Positions 36,989-46,995 of a stretch of 64,000 bases of DNA are shown here, in pieces. The DNA lies in the NCBI RefSeq assembly GCF_014202905.1, contig NZ_JACHHY010000017.1:60039-124038 (forward strand), read 5' to 3'. Source of the DNA: Chitinivorax tropicus. Lineage in GTDB: Bacteria > Pseudomonadota > Gammaproteobacteria > Burkholderiales > SCOH01. The stretch's first letter is position 1. Each line of letters opens with the position of its first letter. Below the pieces are notes generated by a model. It made no database searches. It was not told the DNA's origin and saw only the letters and a list, made by a program, of their open reading frames with translations. Made by a program: the position numbers and the translations under genes.

Positions 36989-38089
36989 TCAGCGGCCCAG
37001 CCGCTCCTCAACGATCTGCCAACGGCCACCGGTTTTATTCAGCACCAGCGTCTTGCCGGTCGTGGACTTCAGCGCATCCGAGCTGTAACGCTGGGTAAAG
37101 GAGACAACCGCCCGGTCAGCAGACTCCAGCCTGACTTGTGGCTGCAATATCCCGACATCGATGCGTTTGGCGCGGCTGATGCGGTCACGGCGGGCGTCTT
37201 CCCACTTGTTCCGTGGCTCGCCATTGGGCGGGCGGAAGCTCTTGCCATAATAATCCAGATACGCACCGACCTTGCGGTCAGACCAAGCCTGCGCCCAGCT
37301 ATTGACCGCACGGAGCACATCATCCGCCACGGCATCATCTGTCTTCGTTTGCCTCTCAGGCTCCGCAGGTTTGGCTGGCTCAGGCTTGGACTCCGGCGTC
37401 GATGCAGTAGCAGGCTTTTCAGCAGGTTTGTTGATGACTGCCGGTGCTGCGACTGGGGCGGGAACCGGTGCAGGTGCTGGTGCAGGTGTTGGCTTCGCCA
37501 CCACGGCAGGTGCAGGCACAGCGGGCTTCGCAGCAACGGCAGGTGCCGGGGCTGATAAGGGTGCCGCAGATGGCAACACCTTGCCGGTGCGGCTGAACAG
37601 GTCACGGATCAACGCCAATTTGGTATTGGCATTGTTGTTGCCCTTATCGAGCTGCAATGCCTTATCGTAGGCCTGACTGGCCAGCTTGGCATAGATGTCA
37701 CCCAGGTTTTCATGGGCGACCGCATAACTCGGGTGGGTCTGAATCGCCATTTCGAGCGCCTGGCGGGCTTTGTCATATTGATTTTGCGAGGCATACAGCA
37801 CCGCCAGATTATTGTAAGGCTCTGGCAGCTCTGGGTATTCCTCTGACAAGGCAGTGAACACCTTGATCGCTTCTGGCGTGCGGTTCATCTCAGCCAGGAT
37901 CAACCCTTTCTGAAATCTCACCTGTGCATCTTTCGGGTTGGCCGCCAGGAATTTATCAGCGCGCTCCAATGCTTGAGCGTACTGGCCCTGCTTGGCCATC
38001 TTGGCAATTTCCTGGGGCTCTGCTGCCTGTACGGAGATCAGCGGCAACAGAGCAAACATAGCGGCGGAGACGATCGGACGCAATTTCAT
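36989..38089 (-). CDS. Periplasmic TPR protein with C-terminal NTF2/Cds6-like domain
   Basis: A 366-residue secreted protein. The signal peptide (ending ISVQAA) is followed by TPR repeats (QGQYAQALERADKFLAANP, PEPYNNLAVLYASQNQYDKARQALEMA), a Pro/Ala/Lys-rich linker (PTPAPAPAPVPAPV) and a C-terminal NTF2-like domain (AWSDRKVGAYLDYYGKSF to GGRWQIVEERLGR). That domain matches the tail of the L,D-transpeptidase downstream. The ATG at 38089 precedes the signal peptide directly. The two genes are 2 bp apart and surely one transcript, so the products likely work together at the cell wall. Confidence 0.85.
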   Translation of the reverse strand: MKLRPIVSAAMFALLPLISVQAAEPQEIAKMAKQGQYAQALERADKFLAANPKDAQVRFQKGLILAEMNRTPEAIKVFTALSEEYPELPEPYNNLAVLYASQNQYDKARQALEMAIQTHPSYAVAHENLGDIYAKLASQAYDKALQLDKGNNNANTKLALIRDLFSRTGKVLPSAAPLSAPAPAVAAKPAVPAPAVVAKPTPAPAPAPVPAPVAAPAVINKPAEKPATASTPESKPEPAKPAEPERQTKTDDAVADDVLRAVNSWAQAWSDRKVGAYLDYYGKSFRPPNGEPRNKWEDARRDRISRAKRIDVGILQPQVRLESADRAVVSFTQRYSSDALKSTTGKTLVLNKTGGRWQIVEERLGR

Positions 38090-38292
38090 GGTGAAGGGAG
38101 TCACATTCCAAGGGCGCATAATCCGCAAATTTTATCAGAAGCTGTCTGCAAATTGGCTGTTCTACAACAGCCTATCCGTCTGGTAACGTTTTGCGAACCG
38201 ATCCAGGCAGAGGATTCGGACACCGGGCACGGCCCGCCCATATTGGCAAAACCCATCAAGGCTTTGTACGATCAACCTTTTTTGAAAATCGC

Positions 38293-38634
38293 ATGTCGCC
38301 CACATTTCAGACCGTCCTACTGCTCTCGCTCTCCAATGTCTTCATGACCTTCGCCTGGTATGCCCATCTGAAGGACATGGCGGGCAAGCCTTGGTATCTC
38401 GCAGCGTTGGCCAGCTGGGGCATCGCCTTGTTCGAATACCTTTTGCAAGTGCCTGCCAACCGGATCGGCCACACCACGTTGAGCCTCTCACAGCTCAAGA
38501 TCATCCAAGAAGTCATTTCATTGTCGATCTTCATTCCCTTTGCGGTGCTCTACATGCAACAGCCGTTCAAATGGGACTATGTCTGGGCGGCCCTATGCAT
38601 CCTGGGGGCGGTGTATTTCATGTTCCGCGCCTGA
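38293..38634 (+). CDS. DMT-superfamily DUF486 membrane protein
   Basis: A 113-residue protein with four membrane helices. The sequence SPTFQTVLLLSLSNVFMTFAWYAHLKDM and RIGHTTLSLSQLKIIQEVISLSIFIPFAVLYM are typical of DUF486, a half-size member of the drug/metabolite transporter fold. Such proteins may act as dimers; the substrate is unknown. The ATG at 38293 was chosen because similarity begins there. Confidence 0.88.
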   Translation: MSPTFQTVLLLSLSNVFMTFAWYAHLKDMAGKPWYLAALASWGIALFEYLLQVPANRIGHTTLSLSQLKIIQEVISLSIFIPFAVLYMQQPFKWDYVWAALCILGAVYFMFRA

Positions 38635-38785
38635 GGCCGGATATTGCCGCGCACCCCATCTACCGGCAGCGGCGGCTCTTGAGTATGGCGCCCCCGAGGC
38701 GCAGCTCACCACGCAGTGGCGCGTTACTCTACCGTTTTAGGTTAAAATCACGCATTTACATGATTTTCTCCCGGCCACGTGCATT

Positions 38786-40477
38786 ATGAGCAGCGATAAT
38801 ACGACTCCAGTCACTTCCAATTTCATCCGTTCGATCATCGACGACGACCTCGCCACCGGCAAGCACAAAGGGATCATCACCCGCTTTCCGCCCGAGCCGA
38901 ATGGCTATCTGCACATCGGCCACGCCAAATCGATCTGCCTGAATTTCGGCCTGGCAGAAGACTACCAGGGCAAGTGCAATCTGCGTTTTGATGACACCAA
39001 CCCAGAGAAGGAATCCGTCGAATATGCGGAATCCATCCAGGCTGACATCAAGTGGCTGGGCTACCAGTGGGATGGTGAGGTGAAATGGGCATCGGATTAC
39101 TTCGATCGCCTGTACGCCTTTGCCGAAGACCTGATCCGGGCTGGCAAAGCATTCGTGTGCGAGCTGACGGCTGAGCAGATGCGCGAGTATCGTGGCGATT
39201 TCTCCAGGCCAGGTCAGAACAGTCCATATCGCGAGCGTAGCGTGGAGGAAAACCTGGATTTGTTCCGCCGTATGAAGGCGGGTGAATTCCCTGACGGCAG
39301 CAGAACCCTGCGCTTGAAGATCGACATGAGCTCGCCCAACCTGAATCTGCGTGACCCGGTGTTCTATCGTATCCGCCGTGCCCACCACATCCGCACTGGT
39401 GACAAGTGGTGCATCTACCCGATGTATGACTACACCCACTGCATTTCCGATGCGGTGGAACACATCACCCACAGCCTGTGCACACTCGAATTCGAGGCTC
39501 ATCGCCCGCTGTATGACTGGGTGCTCGACAATGTCGAGATCGACTGCCACCCGCAGCAGATCGAATTCTCACGCGCCGAGTTGTTATACGCCGTGACCTC
39601 GAAGCGCAAATTGAATCAGTTGGTGACTGAGGGCTTGGTTTCCGGCTGGGACGACCCGCGCATGCCTACCGTCTCCGGCATGCGCCGCCGTGGCTACAGC
39701 CCAGAGGGCATCCGCCTGTTTGCGCAGCGTTGTGGCATCTCGAAAAGCGAGAACGTGATGGACTACTCGGTGCTGGAAGGTGCCGTGCGGGAGACATTGG
39801 AAGCCGGTGCCCCCCGTGTCATGGCCGTGCTCGATCCAATCAAAGTCACCTTGACCAATTTCGAGCCAGGCGTCACCGGCTCGCGCGCCGCGCCTTTCCA
39901 CCCGCACCACCCGGAATTCGGTGAGCGCGAGGTGCCCATTGCGCCGGTCATCTATATCGATCGAGAGGATTTCGCGGAAGTGCCGCCCGCAGGCTGGCAA
40001 CGGCTGACGGCAGGTGGTGAGGTACGGCTGCGCTACAGCTATGTGATCAAGTGTGATGAGGTGATCAAAGACGCAGAAGGACGCATCACCGAGCTGAAAT
40101 GCTCACTCGACCCCGCCACCTTGGGGCAGAACCCGGTTGGGCGCAAAGTGAAAGGCGTCATTCACTGGGTATCGGCAGAACATGCTATTGAAGCGGAGGT
40201 GCGCCTGTATGATCGCTTGTTCACCGTGGAACGCCCCGACGCAGTGCGTGGCGAAGGGGGCGAATACGTCGATTTCAAGCAGTTCATCAATCCAAACTCG
40301 CTGAAAGTGGTGACCGGCTACGTCGAAGCGTGCGTCAGGGATGCCGCACCGGAGACACGCTATCAGTTTGAACGCATTGGCTATTTCGTGACCGACCGTG
40401 ACGATCATCTGCCAGGCGGCAAACCTGTGTTCAACCGCACGGTTGGCCTGAAGGATTCCTGGGCCAAACAGGGCTGA
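38786..40477 (+). CDS. glnS: Glutaminyl-tRNA synthetase GlnS
   Basis: A 563-residue class I synthetase that charges tRNA-Gln with glutamine. It has the HIGH motif in [18 protein letters not shown] and the KMSKS equivalent in [11 protein letters not shown]. The C-terminal anticodon-binding barrel ([40 protein letters not shown]) is complete. Having GlnS means the cell does not depend only on GatCAB amidation for Gln-tRNA. It is followed by a strong terminator. Confidence 0.98.
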   Translation: MSSDNTTPVTSNFIRSIIDDDLATGKHKGIITRFPPEPNGYLHIGHAKSICLNFGLAEDYQGKCNLRFDDTNPEKESVEYAESIQADIKWLGYQWDGEVKWASDYFDRLYAFAEDLIRAGKAFVCELTAEQMREYRGDFSRPGQNSPYRERSVEENLDLFRRMKAGEFPDGSRTLRLKIDMSSPNLNLRDPVFYRIRRAHHIRTGDKWCIYPMYDYTHCISDAVEHITHSLCTLEFEAHRPLYDWVLDNVEIDCHPQQIEFSRAELLYAVTSKRKLNQLVTEGLVSGWDDPRMPTVSGMRRRGYSPEGIRLFAQRCGISKSENVMDYSVLEGAVRETLEAGAPRVMAVLDPIKVTLTNFEPGVTGSRAAPFHPHHPEFGEREVPIAPVIYIDREDFAEVPPAGWQRLTAGGEVRLRYSYVIKCDEVIKDAEGRITELKCSLDPATLGQNPVGRKVKGVIHWVSAEHAIEAEVRLYDRLFTVERPDAVRGEGGEYVDFKQFINPNSLKVVTGYVEACVRDAAPETRYQFERIGYFVTDRDDHLPGGKPVFNRTVGLKDSWAKQG

Positions 40478-40515
40478 TTTGGCAGTGGACGCCAGTCCCA
40501 GCGCTGAAATAGACT

Positions 40516-40543
40516 AAGCCGACCGATATGGTCGGCTTTTTTC
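40516..40543 (+). terminator. Rho-independent terminator of glnS
   Basis: AAGCCGACC (40516-40524), 5-base loop, GGTCGGCTT (40530-40538), then a T tract (TTTTTTC). It lies 39 bp past the glnS stop. Confidence 0.95.
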
Positions 40544-40690
40544 TTGCAGGCCGTCGAACCAACCGGTTCGATTGATATGATTTCCTGACCCGCCGACTCC
40601 ATATCACAGGTTTGATGGTTCCGATCCCATCAACCTTTGATCGATGCACAGCCAACGCAACCAGACAATACCAACAATTGGGAGAGACGC

Positions 40691-42439
40691 ATGGCCAAAT
40701 CCACCCTCATCGCCCTCAGCCTGGGCTTGCTGCTACCCCTCACCAGCCTGGCGAATAGCAACGAATGGGTCAAAACCAGTGACCGCTACACGCAAGCCAT
40801 ATTGGAGATACGCGGCAAATACGATCCTGAAATCGCGTCGTTTGATGGTTTGGAAAGCTATGACACTCAAACTGTTGATTGGGGACCGAATTATCGGCAG
40901 CGCCATGCCAAAAGTTTCCGTCAGATTCTCGCCAAGCTGGAACAAGCCAAGAAAACCGAGCGCGACCCACGAGTCCACCAGGATCTGGTCATCCTCACAC
41001 GCGGCATTGAACGCGACCTGACTGGCAGGCAGCTACAACAAAGCCTGCTCTTGCCTTACTACAACGCCGCCGAGTCGATCTATCATGGCTTGGAGACCTT
41101 GCTGCAAGAGCAAAACACGGCAGAACGTAAACAGCGGGCAATCGAGCGCCTGAAGCGCTATATAGGTATGCTACCGGGCAGCCAACCACTGACCGAACAA
41201 GCCAAGGCACGCACGCTGGAAGCCTTGCGGCAACCAGGGTTGATCGGGCCCTATCAAGAGGAGCTGGTGCAAGGCATCGACAACACACCGCGCTATCTGG
41301 ACGGCATTGCCGAGCTGTTCAAGACCGCCAAGCTGACAGGCTGGGAACCCGCCCATGCCACGCTCAGCAAGCAGCTACATGACTATGATCAATGGTTGAA
41401 ACAGCATCTACAGCCTAGAGCCCGCTCACAGGCCACCCTGCCTGCGGCGATCTACCTGCATCGCCTGCAGGTCAATGGGGTCGATCTGCAACCGGCGGAA
41501 TTGATCGAGCGCTCTGCGGCCAGCTTTCTGGAAATCCGCGATGAAATGCAGGCCCTGGCCGACCAGATCGCCATTGAACGCAAGCTGCCCAGCAAAGATT
41601 ATCGCGAGGTATTGCGCATCTTGCTGGCGGAGACACTACCCGCCGATCAAGTTCTGCCCCATTACCAGCAACGCCTGAAGACCATTGAAGCCATCATCAG
41701 GCGCGAACGGATCTTGAGCCTGCCGGAGCGCGAAGCCATCATCCGTCTGGCCACCGAAGCGGAGGCGGCAGCCACGCCCTCGGCGCAGATGAAAGCACCG
41801 CGCCTGGTCGGCAATACCGGCGAGCGCGGCGAATTCCTGATCCCGTTGCGTAACCCAAATGCCCAAACCGGCGCGGATACCAGCGACGACCTGAACCCCT
41901 CTGCATCCTGGACACTGACAGCACATGAGGCCAGGCCAGGACACGAGCTGCAGTTCGCCCGCATGATCGAGACCGGCGTCTCGCTCGCCCGTGCGCTGTT
42001 TGCAGAGGACACCGCCAATGTAGAAGGCTGGGCACTGTATAGCGAAGCATTGATCCGCCCCTACATGCCATTGGAAGGCCAGCTGCTGTCGCTGAAGGAC
42101 AGGATGTTACGAATCGCTCGCGGTTTTCTCGACCCCATGGTCAATACCGGCCAGATCACCCCACAGGAAGCCAAAGCCTTTTTGATGAAGGAAGTGCTGA
42201 TCTCGGAAGCGTTCGCCCAGCAGGAAGCAGACCGGTACGCATTTCGCGACCCCGGCCAAGCCACCTCCTACTATCATGGATATCTGAAGCTCAGAGCATT
42301 GCGCCACCAGACCGAATTCAAGCTCGGCACCCGGTTCGATCAGCAGGCCTTCCATGATTTCATCCTGGCCCAAGGCCTGTTGCCACCGGATCAGCTGACT
42401 GAAGCAGTCAAGCGGGCATTCATCCCGCGCTACCAATAA
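40691..42439 (+). CDS. Secreted DUF885 family protein (putative metallopeptidase)
   Basis: A 582-residue protein with a signal peptide (MAKSTLIALSLGLLLPLTSLA-NS). DUF885 proteins have a thermolysin-like or carboxypeptidase-like alpha-helical fold; the HEARPGHELQ motif is the conserved HExxPGH element and VEGWALYSEAL carries a further Glu. These support a zinc peptidase, though the substrate is not known. GGGAGA precedes the ATG at 40691, giving a proper signal peptide; an earlier ATG at 40637 does not. Confidence 0.88.
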   Translation: MAKSTLIALSLGLLLPLTSLANSNEWVKTSDRYTQAILEIRGKYDPEIASFDGLESYDTQTVDWGPNYRQRHAKSFRQILAKLEQAKKTERDPRVHQDLVILTRGIERDLTGRQLQQSLLLPYYNAAESIYHGLETLLQEQNTAERKQRAIERLKRYIGMLPGSQPLTEQAKARTLEALRQPGLIGPYQEELVQGIDNTPRYLDGIAELFKTAKLTGWEPAHATLSKQLHDYDQWLKQHLQPRARSQATLPAAIYLHRLQVNGVDLQPAELIERSAASFLEIRDEMQALADQIAIERKLPSKDYREVLRILLAETLPADQVLPHYQQRLKTIEAIIRRERILSLPEREAIIRLATEAEAAATPSAQMKAPRLVGNTGERGEFLIPLRNPNAQTGADTSDDLNPSASWTLTAHEARPGHELQFARMIETGVSLARALFAEDTANVEGWALYSEALIRPYMPLEGQLLSLKDRMLRIARGFLDPMVNTGQITPQEAKAFLMKEVLISEAFAQQEADRYAFRDPGQATSYYHGYLKLRALRHQTEFKLGTRFDQQAFHDFILAQGLLPPDQLTEAVKRAFIPRYQ

Positions 42440-42466
42440 ACCCGCCTGTCAGGAAAGGAGCAGCGC

Positions 42467-42985
42467 ATGCGCCCGGTCAGCCTCTTCATTGCCACCAGCC
42501 TGGATGGCTATATCGCTCGCGAAGATGGCAGCGTCGATTGGTTGTTTTCAGATCAGGACTACGGATACAGCGCGTTCTACGAACGGGTCGATACAGTCCT
42601 GATGGGGCGACACACCTGGCAGCAGGTGCAACAGTTGGGTGCCTACCCATATGCAGGGAAGCCTGGCATCGTATTTTCACATGCACTGTCCGGGACAGAT
42701 GACCCGGATGTGCAAGTGGTCGTTGACCCGGTCGATACGTGGTTACGTGAACACAAACAGGCGGCGGGCGGCACCATCTGGCTGGTTGGGGGCGCCAAGC
42801 TGGTTGATAGTTGCCTACAAGCCGATCTGATAGATGAATTCATCCTGTCGATCCACCCCGTCATCCTCGGGGATGGCATCCCCTTGTTCCGGCCAGGGCA
42901 TCGCACCCTGCCATTGACATTGATTCATCAGGAGTCATTCGATACCGGATTGATACAACTTACCTACCAGCGCCCTCGCGAATGA
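42467..42985 (+). CDS. RibD C-terminal/dihydrofolate reductase-like protein
   Basis: A 172-residue protein of the RibD_C/YyaP family. It starts MRPVSLFIATSLDGYIAREDGSVDWL and shows VLMGRHTWQQV, IWLVGGAKLVDSCL and IHPVILGDGIPLF, all typical. These proteins likely bind NADPH and reduce pteridine- or flavin-type substrates, but the reaction is unproven. AGGAAAGGAG precedes the start. It is 27 bp after the DUF885 gene and may be co-transcribed. Confidence 0.88.
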   Translation: MRPVSLFIATSLDGYIAREDGSVDWLFSDQDYGYSAFYERVDTVLMGRHTWQQVQQLGAYPYAGKPGIVFSHALSGTDDPDVQVVVDPVDTWLREHKQAAGGTIWLVGGAKLVDSCLQADLIDEFILSIHPVILGDGIPLFRPGHRTLPLTLIHQESFDTGLIQLTYQRPRE

Positions 42986-43072
42986 CCCAAGCCACACGGA
43001 GAAGCACTCAGGCCTGAACCCAATCACGCTACAGGAAAAAGCATGCCGCAAATGACAATGAGCGGGTGACTG

Positions 43073-43534
43073 CTACTGTGCCGTTGCCCCTGCAATGGCT
43101 TGTTTGAAATTATTGCTGTGGTCTTCATCGGGCAGAGCATTCCATACAAAAGCCGCGCAGCTCTTTTGATACCCTGCTGCAGACGGCAATGTCTCAGCAG
43201 TGATGCTGACGGACTTCGTTGCACCAACACCCATACTCCCCAACTTACACAGCATCGAGCCATGCGGGCCAGACTTCTTGCCAAACGCAAAGCCCAACTG
43301 GCAACCTTTAGCAGCTGTCTTGACGCGCATCTCCAAAGGTAGCAGGACATGCAGGGTAACCTCGCGTGCATCATCATCATGATGGTTAAACACGCTGATA
43401 TCACAGCGGTAAGCAGTGCTCGACACTTCTGTCATCGAGATGTTGGAAATTTGCACGTCGGCTGTCGTAACTTGCGCTTGTGCTTGCGCCAACACCGCCA
43501 TCAACGACACGACCATCAAAGCTGATTGCGTCAT
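43073..43534 (-). CDS. Small secreted protein, probably with an immunoglobulin-like (CARDB/DUF11-like) fold
   Basis: A 153-residue protein with a signal peptide ending AQAQA-QV. The mature part (VTTADVQISNISMTEVSSTAYRC, EVTLHVLLPLEMRV, ending FVWNALPDEDHSNNFKQAIAG) has the strand pattern and the N-x-x-N ending of CARDB or DUF11-like domains. Three cysteines are present after cleavage. The function is unknown. GGAGGGAG precedes two consecutive ATGs; the second (43534) has the better spacing. It lies in a lower-GC island before the collagenase. Confidence 0.65.
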   Translation of the reverse strand: MTQSALMVVSLMAVLAQAQAQVTTADVQISNISMTEVSSTAYRCDISVFNHHDDDAREVTLHVLLPLEMRVKTAAKGCQLGFAFGKKSGPHGSMLCKLGSMGVGATKSVSITAETLPSAAGYQKSCAAFVWNALPDEDHSNNFKQAIAGATAQ

Positions 43535-43564
43535 CATCTCCCTCCAGCAAATAGAACCACCCAC

Positions 43565-44583
43565 CCATCAAGAGCCACCACGGGTGCCGCATACCACTTA
43601 ATGCCACCACCAGCGGCTATGCCAACTACCACAATAGCATATTCCAACCAGAAACCAATCTGACCCACTTTAACCGGTGGTTATCCGGTGACATCACCCC
43701 ACCCCCGCACCTCAAACATTCATCCATTTCAATAAACCAAGGCGCAAACAATAAAAAGACCATTTCCAATCAATGCTCTTCATTCAAAAAAGCAAAATAA
43801 ACATATCAACAATCAGATAAGGCATAGCGGTAAAGACACAACGCTCGATAATGACAACGTCAAATCAAGTCTGTTTTTTTCATAGAAAAAAAAGCCAAAA
43901 ATTTAATAAACTCATGCCATTTGTCTTTAACGAAAAAAATAACGCGGTTTCGAAAAAACATGCAGTAATAAATGCAATGCGTTGTTATATGCATCATGTC
44001 TCGCCTACAGCAATTTTCTCAGCGCCACCTCCCCAAGCACTCTTCAAAGTCTGGCGATAAGCCGCGCTGCAATACATCGTGCTACGCATTGATATGCCGC
44101 CCAAGCCCGCTGGAAAAAGCCCTGAAAATCAGCTCAACATCCAAACATCCGACTGTTTGCACATAAACAAGCATGAACATCATTTTTTTCACTTTTGGAA
44201 GATCCGCCCCCTAGCCAGGCCGAATCCGCCAAAACTCAAATGTCATTACTTGTTAAGAAAACGTTATCCATATAAAATAAATCACTTAGCTGGACTTATG
44301 CATACTCCGATGTGCATCAACACCATGCAACGCAGGCATAAGTCCTTATTGAATTGTAAAAAAACGCCGTGGATGCATAGTTTTCATGCAATACCACTTA
44401 AGTTCCACTCTGCGATAGTCGCACTTGTATGCAAACAGCATCTCACAGACCTGCCAACTTGCATCTTTTATATACGAACAGATGGGTTGTCTGGGTGGGT
44501 GTTTGAACTGATATACCTTAGCTACCGAGTGTTTTTCTCGGCTTTTACCTTCTTGGTACACAAATTTTTGGGAGTGCCCCTCA
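43565..44583. other. AT-rich gap of about 1 kb upstream of the collagenase gene
   Basis: Clearly lower GC than its surroundings, with many A runs. A plus-strand promoter-like pair lies at 44250-44278 (TTGTTA, 17-bp spacer, TAAAAT), about 300 bp before the collagenase ATG. A 194-codon frame overlaps the collagenase start but its composition does not look like a protein. The region may be a silenced or transferred regulatory stretch. Confidence 0.5.
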
Positions 44584-46887
44584 ATGTTGACACCAACACA
44601 GCCTCGCCGTTTGTTGTGCGTACTATTAAGTGGTCTTTTTCTGGCCCCAGGCGCATTCGCTGATGATCTCGCACCTCAGATCGATGTGCAGAGCAGCACA
44701 CAGAGACATGCGGAGCCGCCACGCGAACGGACGCTGTTGCCGCCTAGCGACGCGCAGGCTCAGTACAACCTGACAGAAAGCCGTAAGCCACGTTTTGATC
44801 TGATGCCAGCCCATATGCAGGCTCAAGCCTTCGCGCCTACGGATGAATGTAAGGATGTCAACAAGATGGCCCAGTACCGTGGGTCAGCTTTGGCGGACTA
44901 TCTGGTCAAGCTGCCGGATGTTGAGTGCACTTATGGCTTGTTCTCGCTCAACAGCACCCAGCAAGCTCAGATCTATACACTTGAAAATTATCAAGCCGTT
45001 GCCAGCCGACTGAATCAGGAAGCAGCTCGCTATAACAACAGCTCCCGTGCAGTGGCCAATCTGGTGCTCTTCCTGCGTGCAGGTTATTACCTCGCAGATA
45101 CCGCGCCTGCCACCATGCCGCCTTCCAGCGTTCGTGATCAGATCCGCCCGGCCCTGGTATCCATGATGGATAATCCATCGCTGTTCAAAACCAACTCCGC
45201 AGCCAGCAGCACGGCTAGCGAAGTCATGAAGCTGATCACCAATTTGCGTGATGAAGCGTACTTCCTACCTCGTACCAAGCAGCTGATCCGCAAGCTGACC
45301 AACTCCCCCAGCAATCCCAAGGCAAGCGACGCATTCAAGAACTACGAAGCAGATGCTGGCTTTACCGGCATGCTGAATATCATGTTCTATGCTCATTACC
45401 GCGACGACTCCAAGCGGATGCTGACTCAGGACGACAGCTATATGATGGCGCTGTATGACTTCCTGGTGCAGAACAAGGCTGCGCTGTTGGATAGCAAAGG
45501 CTACCAGCTGAGTGATACCGCAAACGAGCTGTTCCGTTTCATGCAGTATCCAAACATGAAGCCTAAGGTCAAACCGCTGCTGAAGAACGTCCTGGCCTCG
45601 TCCAGAATGAATGGACCAGACATGCTTGTCTGGCTCGCAGGGGCCAAGGCCGTGGATTATTATGACGCGGCCAACTGTAGCGAATATGGCACCTGCAACT
45701 TCAAAGAGAAGTTGATGGATCAAGTGCTGCCTATCCGTCACACATGTAGCCCGACCATTCAGATCCGGGCGCAGGACATGACCGCAGAACAATTGCAGGC
45801 TTCTTGCAAGACGTTGAGCGCGGAAGAAAACTATGTCCACACCATGCTGAAGACTCAGCGCAAGCCAGTGGCTGATGACAAGAATTCTGCACTGCAAGTT
45901 GTGGTGTTCGATGACTACACCAACTACTCACGCTTCGCCGGCGCCATCTTCGACATCTCTACCAATAACGGTGGTATGTACCTGGAAGGAGATCCATCCA
46001 AGGCGGGCAACCAAGCGCGTTTCATTGCCCATGAAGCCTCTTGGGAACGTCCGAAGTTCAGCATCTGGAACCTGGAGCACGAATACGTGCACTATCTGGA
46101 TGGCCGCTTCGACATGTACGGCAACTTTGGCAAATCTACGGAAAAACCGACAGTCTGGTGGATTGAGGGCATCGCGGAATATCTCTCGCTGCGCAACAAG
46201 AACCAAAAAGCGATCGATGTCGCCAAGACTGGCAAGTACAAGCTCAGCCAGATTTTTGGTAATACCTACAGCATGGGCGACTATCAAGATCGAGCCTACC
46301 GCTGGGGCTATATGGCAACTCGCTTCATGATGGAACGCCACCGGAACGAAGTCGATACCATCCTGGGCCTGTTCCGCACCGGTAAATATGCTGAATATCA
46401 AAGCATGATGGATCGGATCGGCACGCGCTACGACAACGAATTCGCTGATTGGGCGAACCGGGCTACGACCAATGGTGAACCTCCATCACCCACTCCGACA
46501 CCAACGCCTACACCAACTCCGACCCCGACTCCGACTCCGACTCCGACCAAAGAATGTGCGAGTCGCGCACAGTTGGACAACGGATGTGCGATCAGCAATC
46601 TGTCAAGCAACAGCTACACCTATCTGTATCTGTGGGTGCCAGCTGGTGCGACCAATCTGCGCATCAACACCGAAGGCGGCACAGGCGATGTCAGCGCTTA
46701 CCTGGGTGTCGACAAATGGGCAACACCTACTGACTACCATTACAAATCCACCAATGCCGGCAATAAGGAAAGCATCTCGATTCCGAACCCGACCGGTGGC
46801 AAATGGCACTATCTGACTGTGAAGGCAGAGAAGCCATTCAACGGGCTGAAGGCCTGGGCTACTTACACCCAGCCTGTCAAACCTTGA
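44584..46887 (+). CDS. Secreted M9-family collagenase (zinc metallopeptidase)
   Basis: A 767-residue secreted enzyme. A signal peptide ends near GAFA-DD. The M9 N-terminal region is followed by the catalytic domain: zinc ligands in HEYVH (His 499 and 503, with catalytic Glu 500) and the third ligand in WWIEGIAEY (Glu 528). A Pro-Thr linker (46487-46551) leads to a C-terminal PPC domain (AYLGVDKWATPTDYHYKS, KWHYLTVKAEKPFNG), which helps substrate binding. The enzyme should degrade collagen or gelatin outside the cell. It has GGGAGTG upstream and its own terminator. Confidence 0.93.
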   Translation: MLTPTQPRRLLCVLLSGLFLAPGAFADDLAPQIDVQSSTQRHAEPPRERTLLPPSDAQAQYNLTESRKPRFDLMPAHMQAQAFAPTDECKDVNKMAQYRGSALADYLVKLPDVECTYGLFSLNSTQQAQIYTLENYQAVASRLNQEAARYNNSSRAVANLVLFLRAGYYLADTAPATMPPSSVRDQIRPALVSMMDNPSLFKTNSAASSTASEVMKLITNLRDEAYFLPRTKQLIRKLTNSPSNPKASDAFKNYEADAGFTGMLNIMFYAHYRDDSKRMLTQDDSYMMALYDFLVQNKAALLDSKGYQLSDTANELFRFMQYPNMKPKVKPLLKNVLASSRMNGPDMLVWLAGAKAVDYYDAANCSEYGTCNFKEKLMDQVLPIRHTCSPTIQIRAQDMTAEQLQASCKTLSAEENYVHTMLKTQRKPVADDKNSALQVVVFDDYTNYSRFAGAIFDISTNNGGMYLEGDPSKAGNQARFIAHEASWERPKFSIWNLEHEYVHYLDGRFDMYGNFGKSTEKPTVWWIEGIAEYLSLRNKNQKAIDVAKTGKYKLSQIFGNTYSMGDYQDRAYRWGYMATRFMMERHRNEVDTILGLFRTGKYAEYQSMMDRIGTRYDNEFADWANRATTNGEPPSPTPTPTPTPTPTPTPTPTPTKECASRAQLDNGCAISNLSSNSYTYLYLWVPAGATNLRINTEGGTGDVSAYLGVDKWATPTDYHYKSTNAGNKESISIPNPTGGKWHYLTVKAEKPFNGLKAWATYTQPVKP
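46487..46551. repeat. Imperfect ACTCCG/ACACCN hexamer repeat encoding a Pro-Thr linker
   Basis: A run of Pro-Thr codons joins the catalytic domain to the PPC domain. The 3' part is perfect CCGACT units, the 5' part varies. It is typical of linkers in secreted enzymes and could vary in length. Confidence 0.9.
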
Positions 46888-46914
46888 TGGCATGAAAACA
46901 TAAAGCGCCCCTGA

Positions 46915-46941
46915 CCCCAGGCCTGATGGCCTGGGGTTTTT
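46915..46941 (+). terminator. Terminator of the collagenase gene
   Basis: CCCCAGGCC, loop TGAT, GGCCTGGGG, then TTTTT. The 9-bp stem is perfect; it lies 27 bp after the stop. Confidence 0.95.
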
Positions 46942-46995
46942 CGCTACCTTGATCATCTAGCACCCCTGCCCACTGCATTACGGAGGCACTTCCAT

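Noticed and set aside
44079..44663. A 194-codon open frame overlapping the collagenase start
   Set aside because: It lies in AT-rich DNA, has an unusual His/Lys/Asn-rich composition, and overlaps the clear start and signal peptide of the collagenase in another frame.
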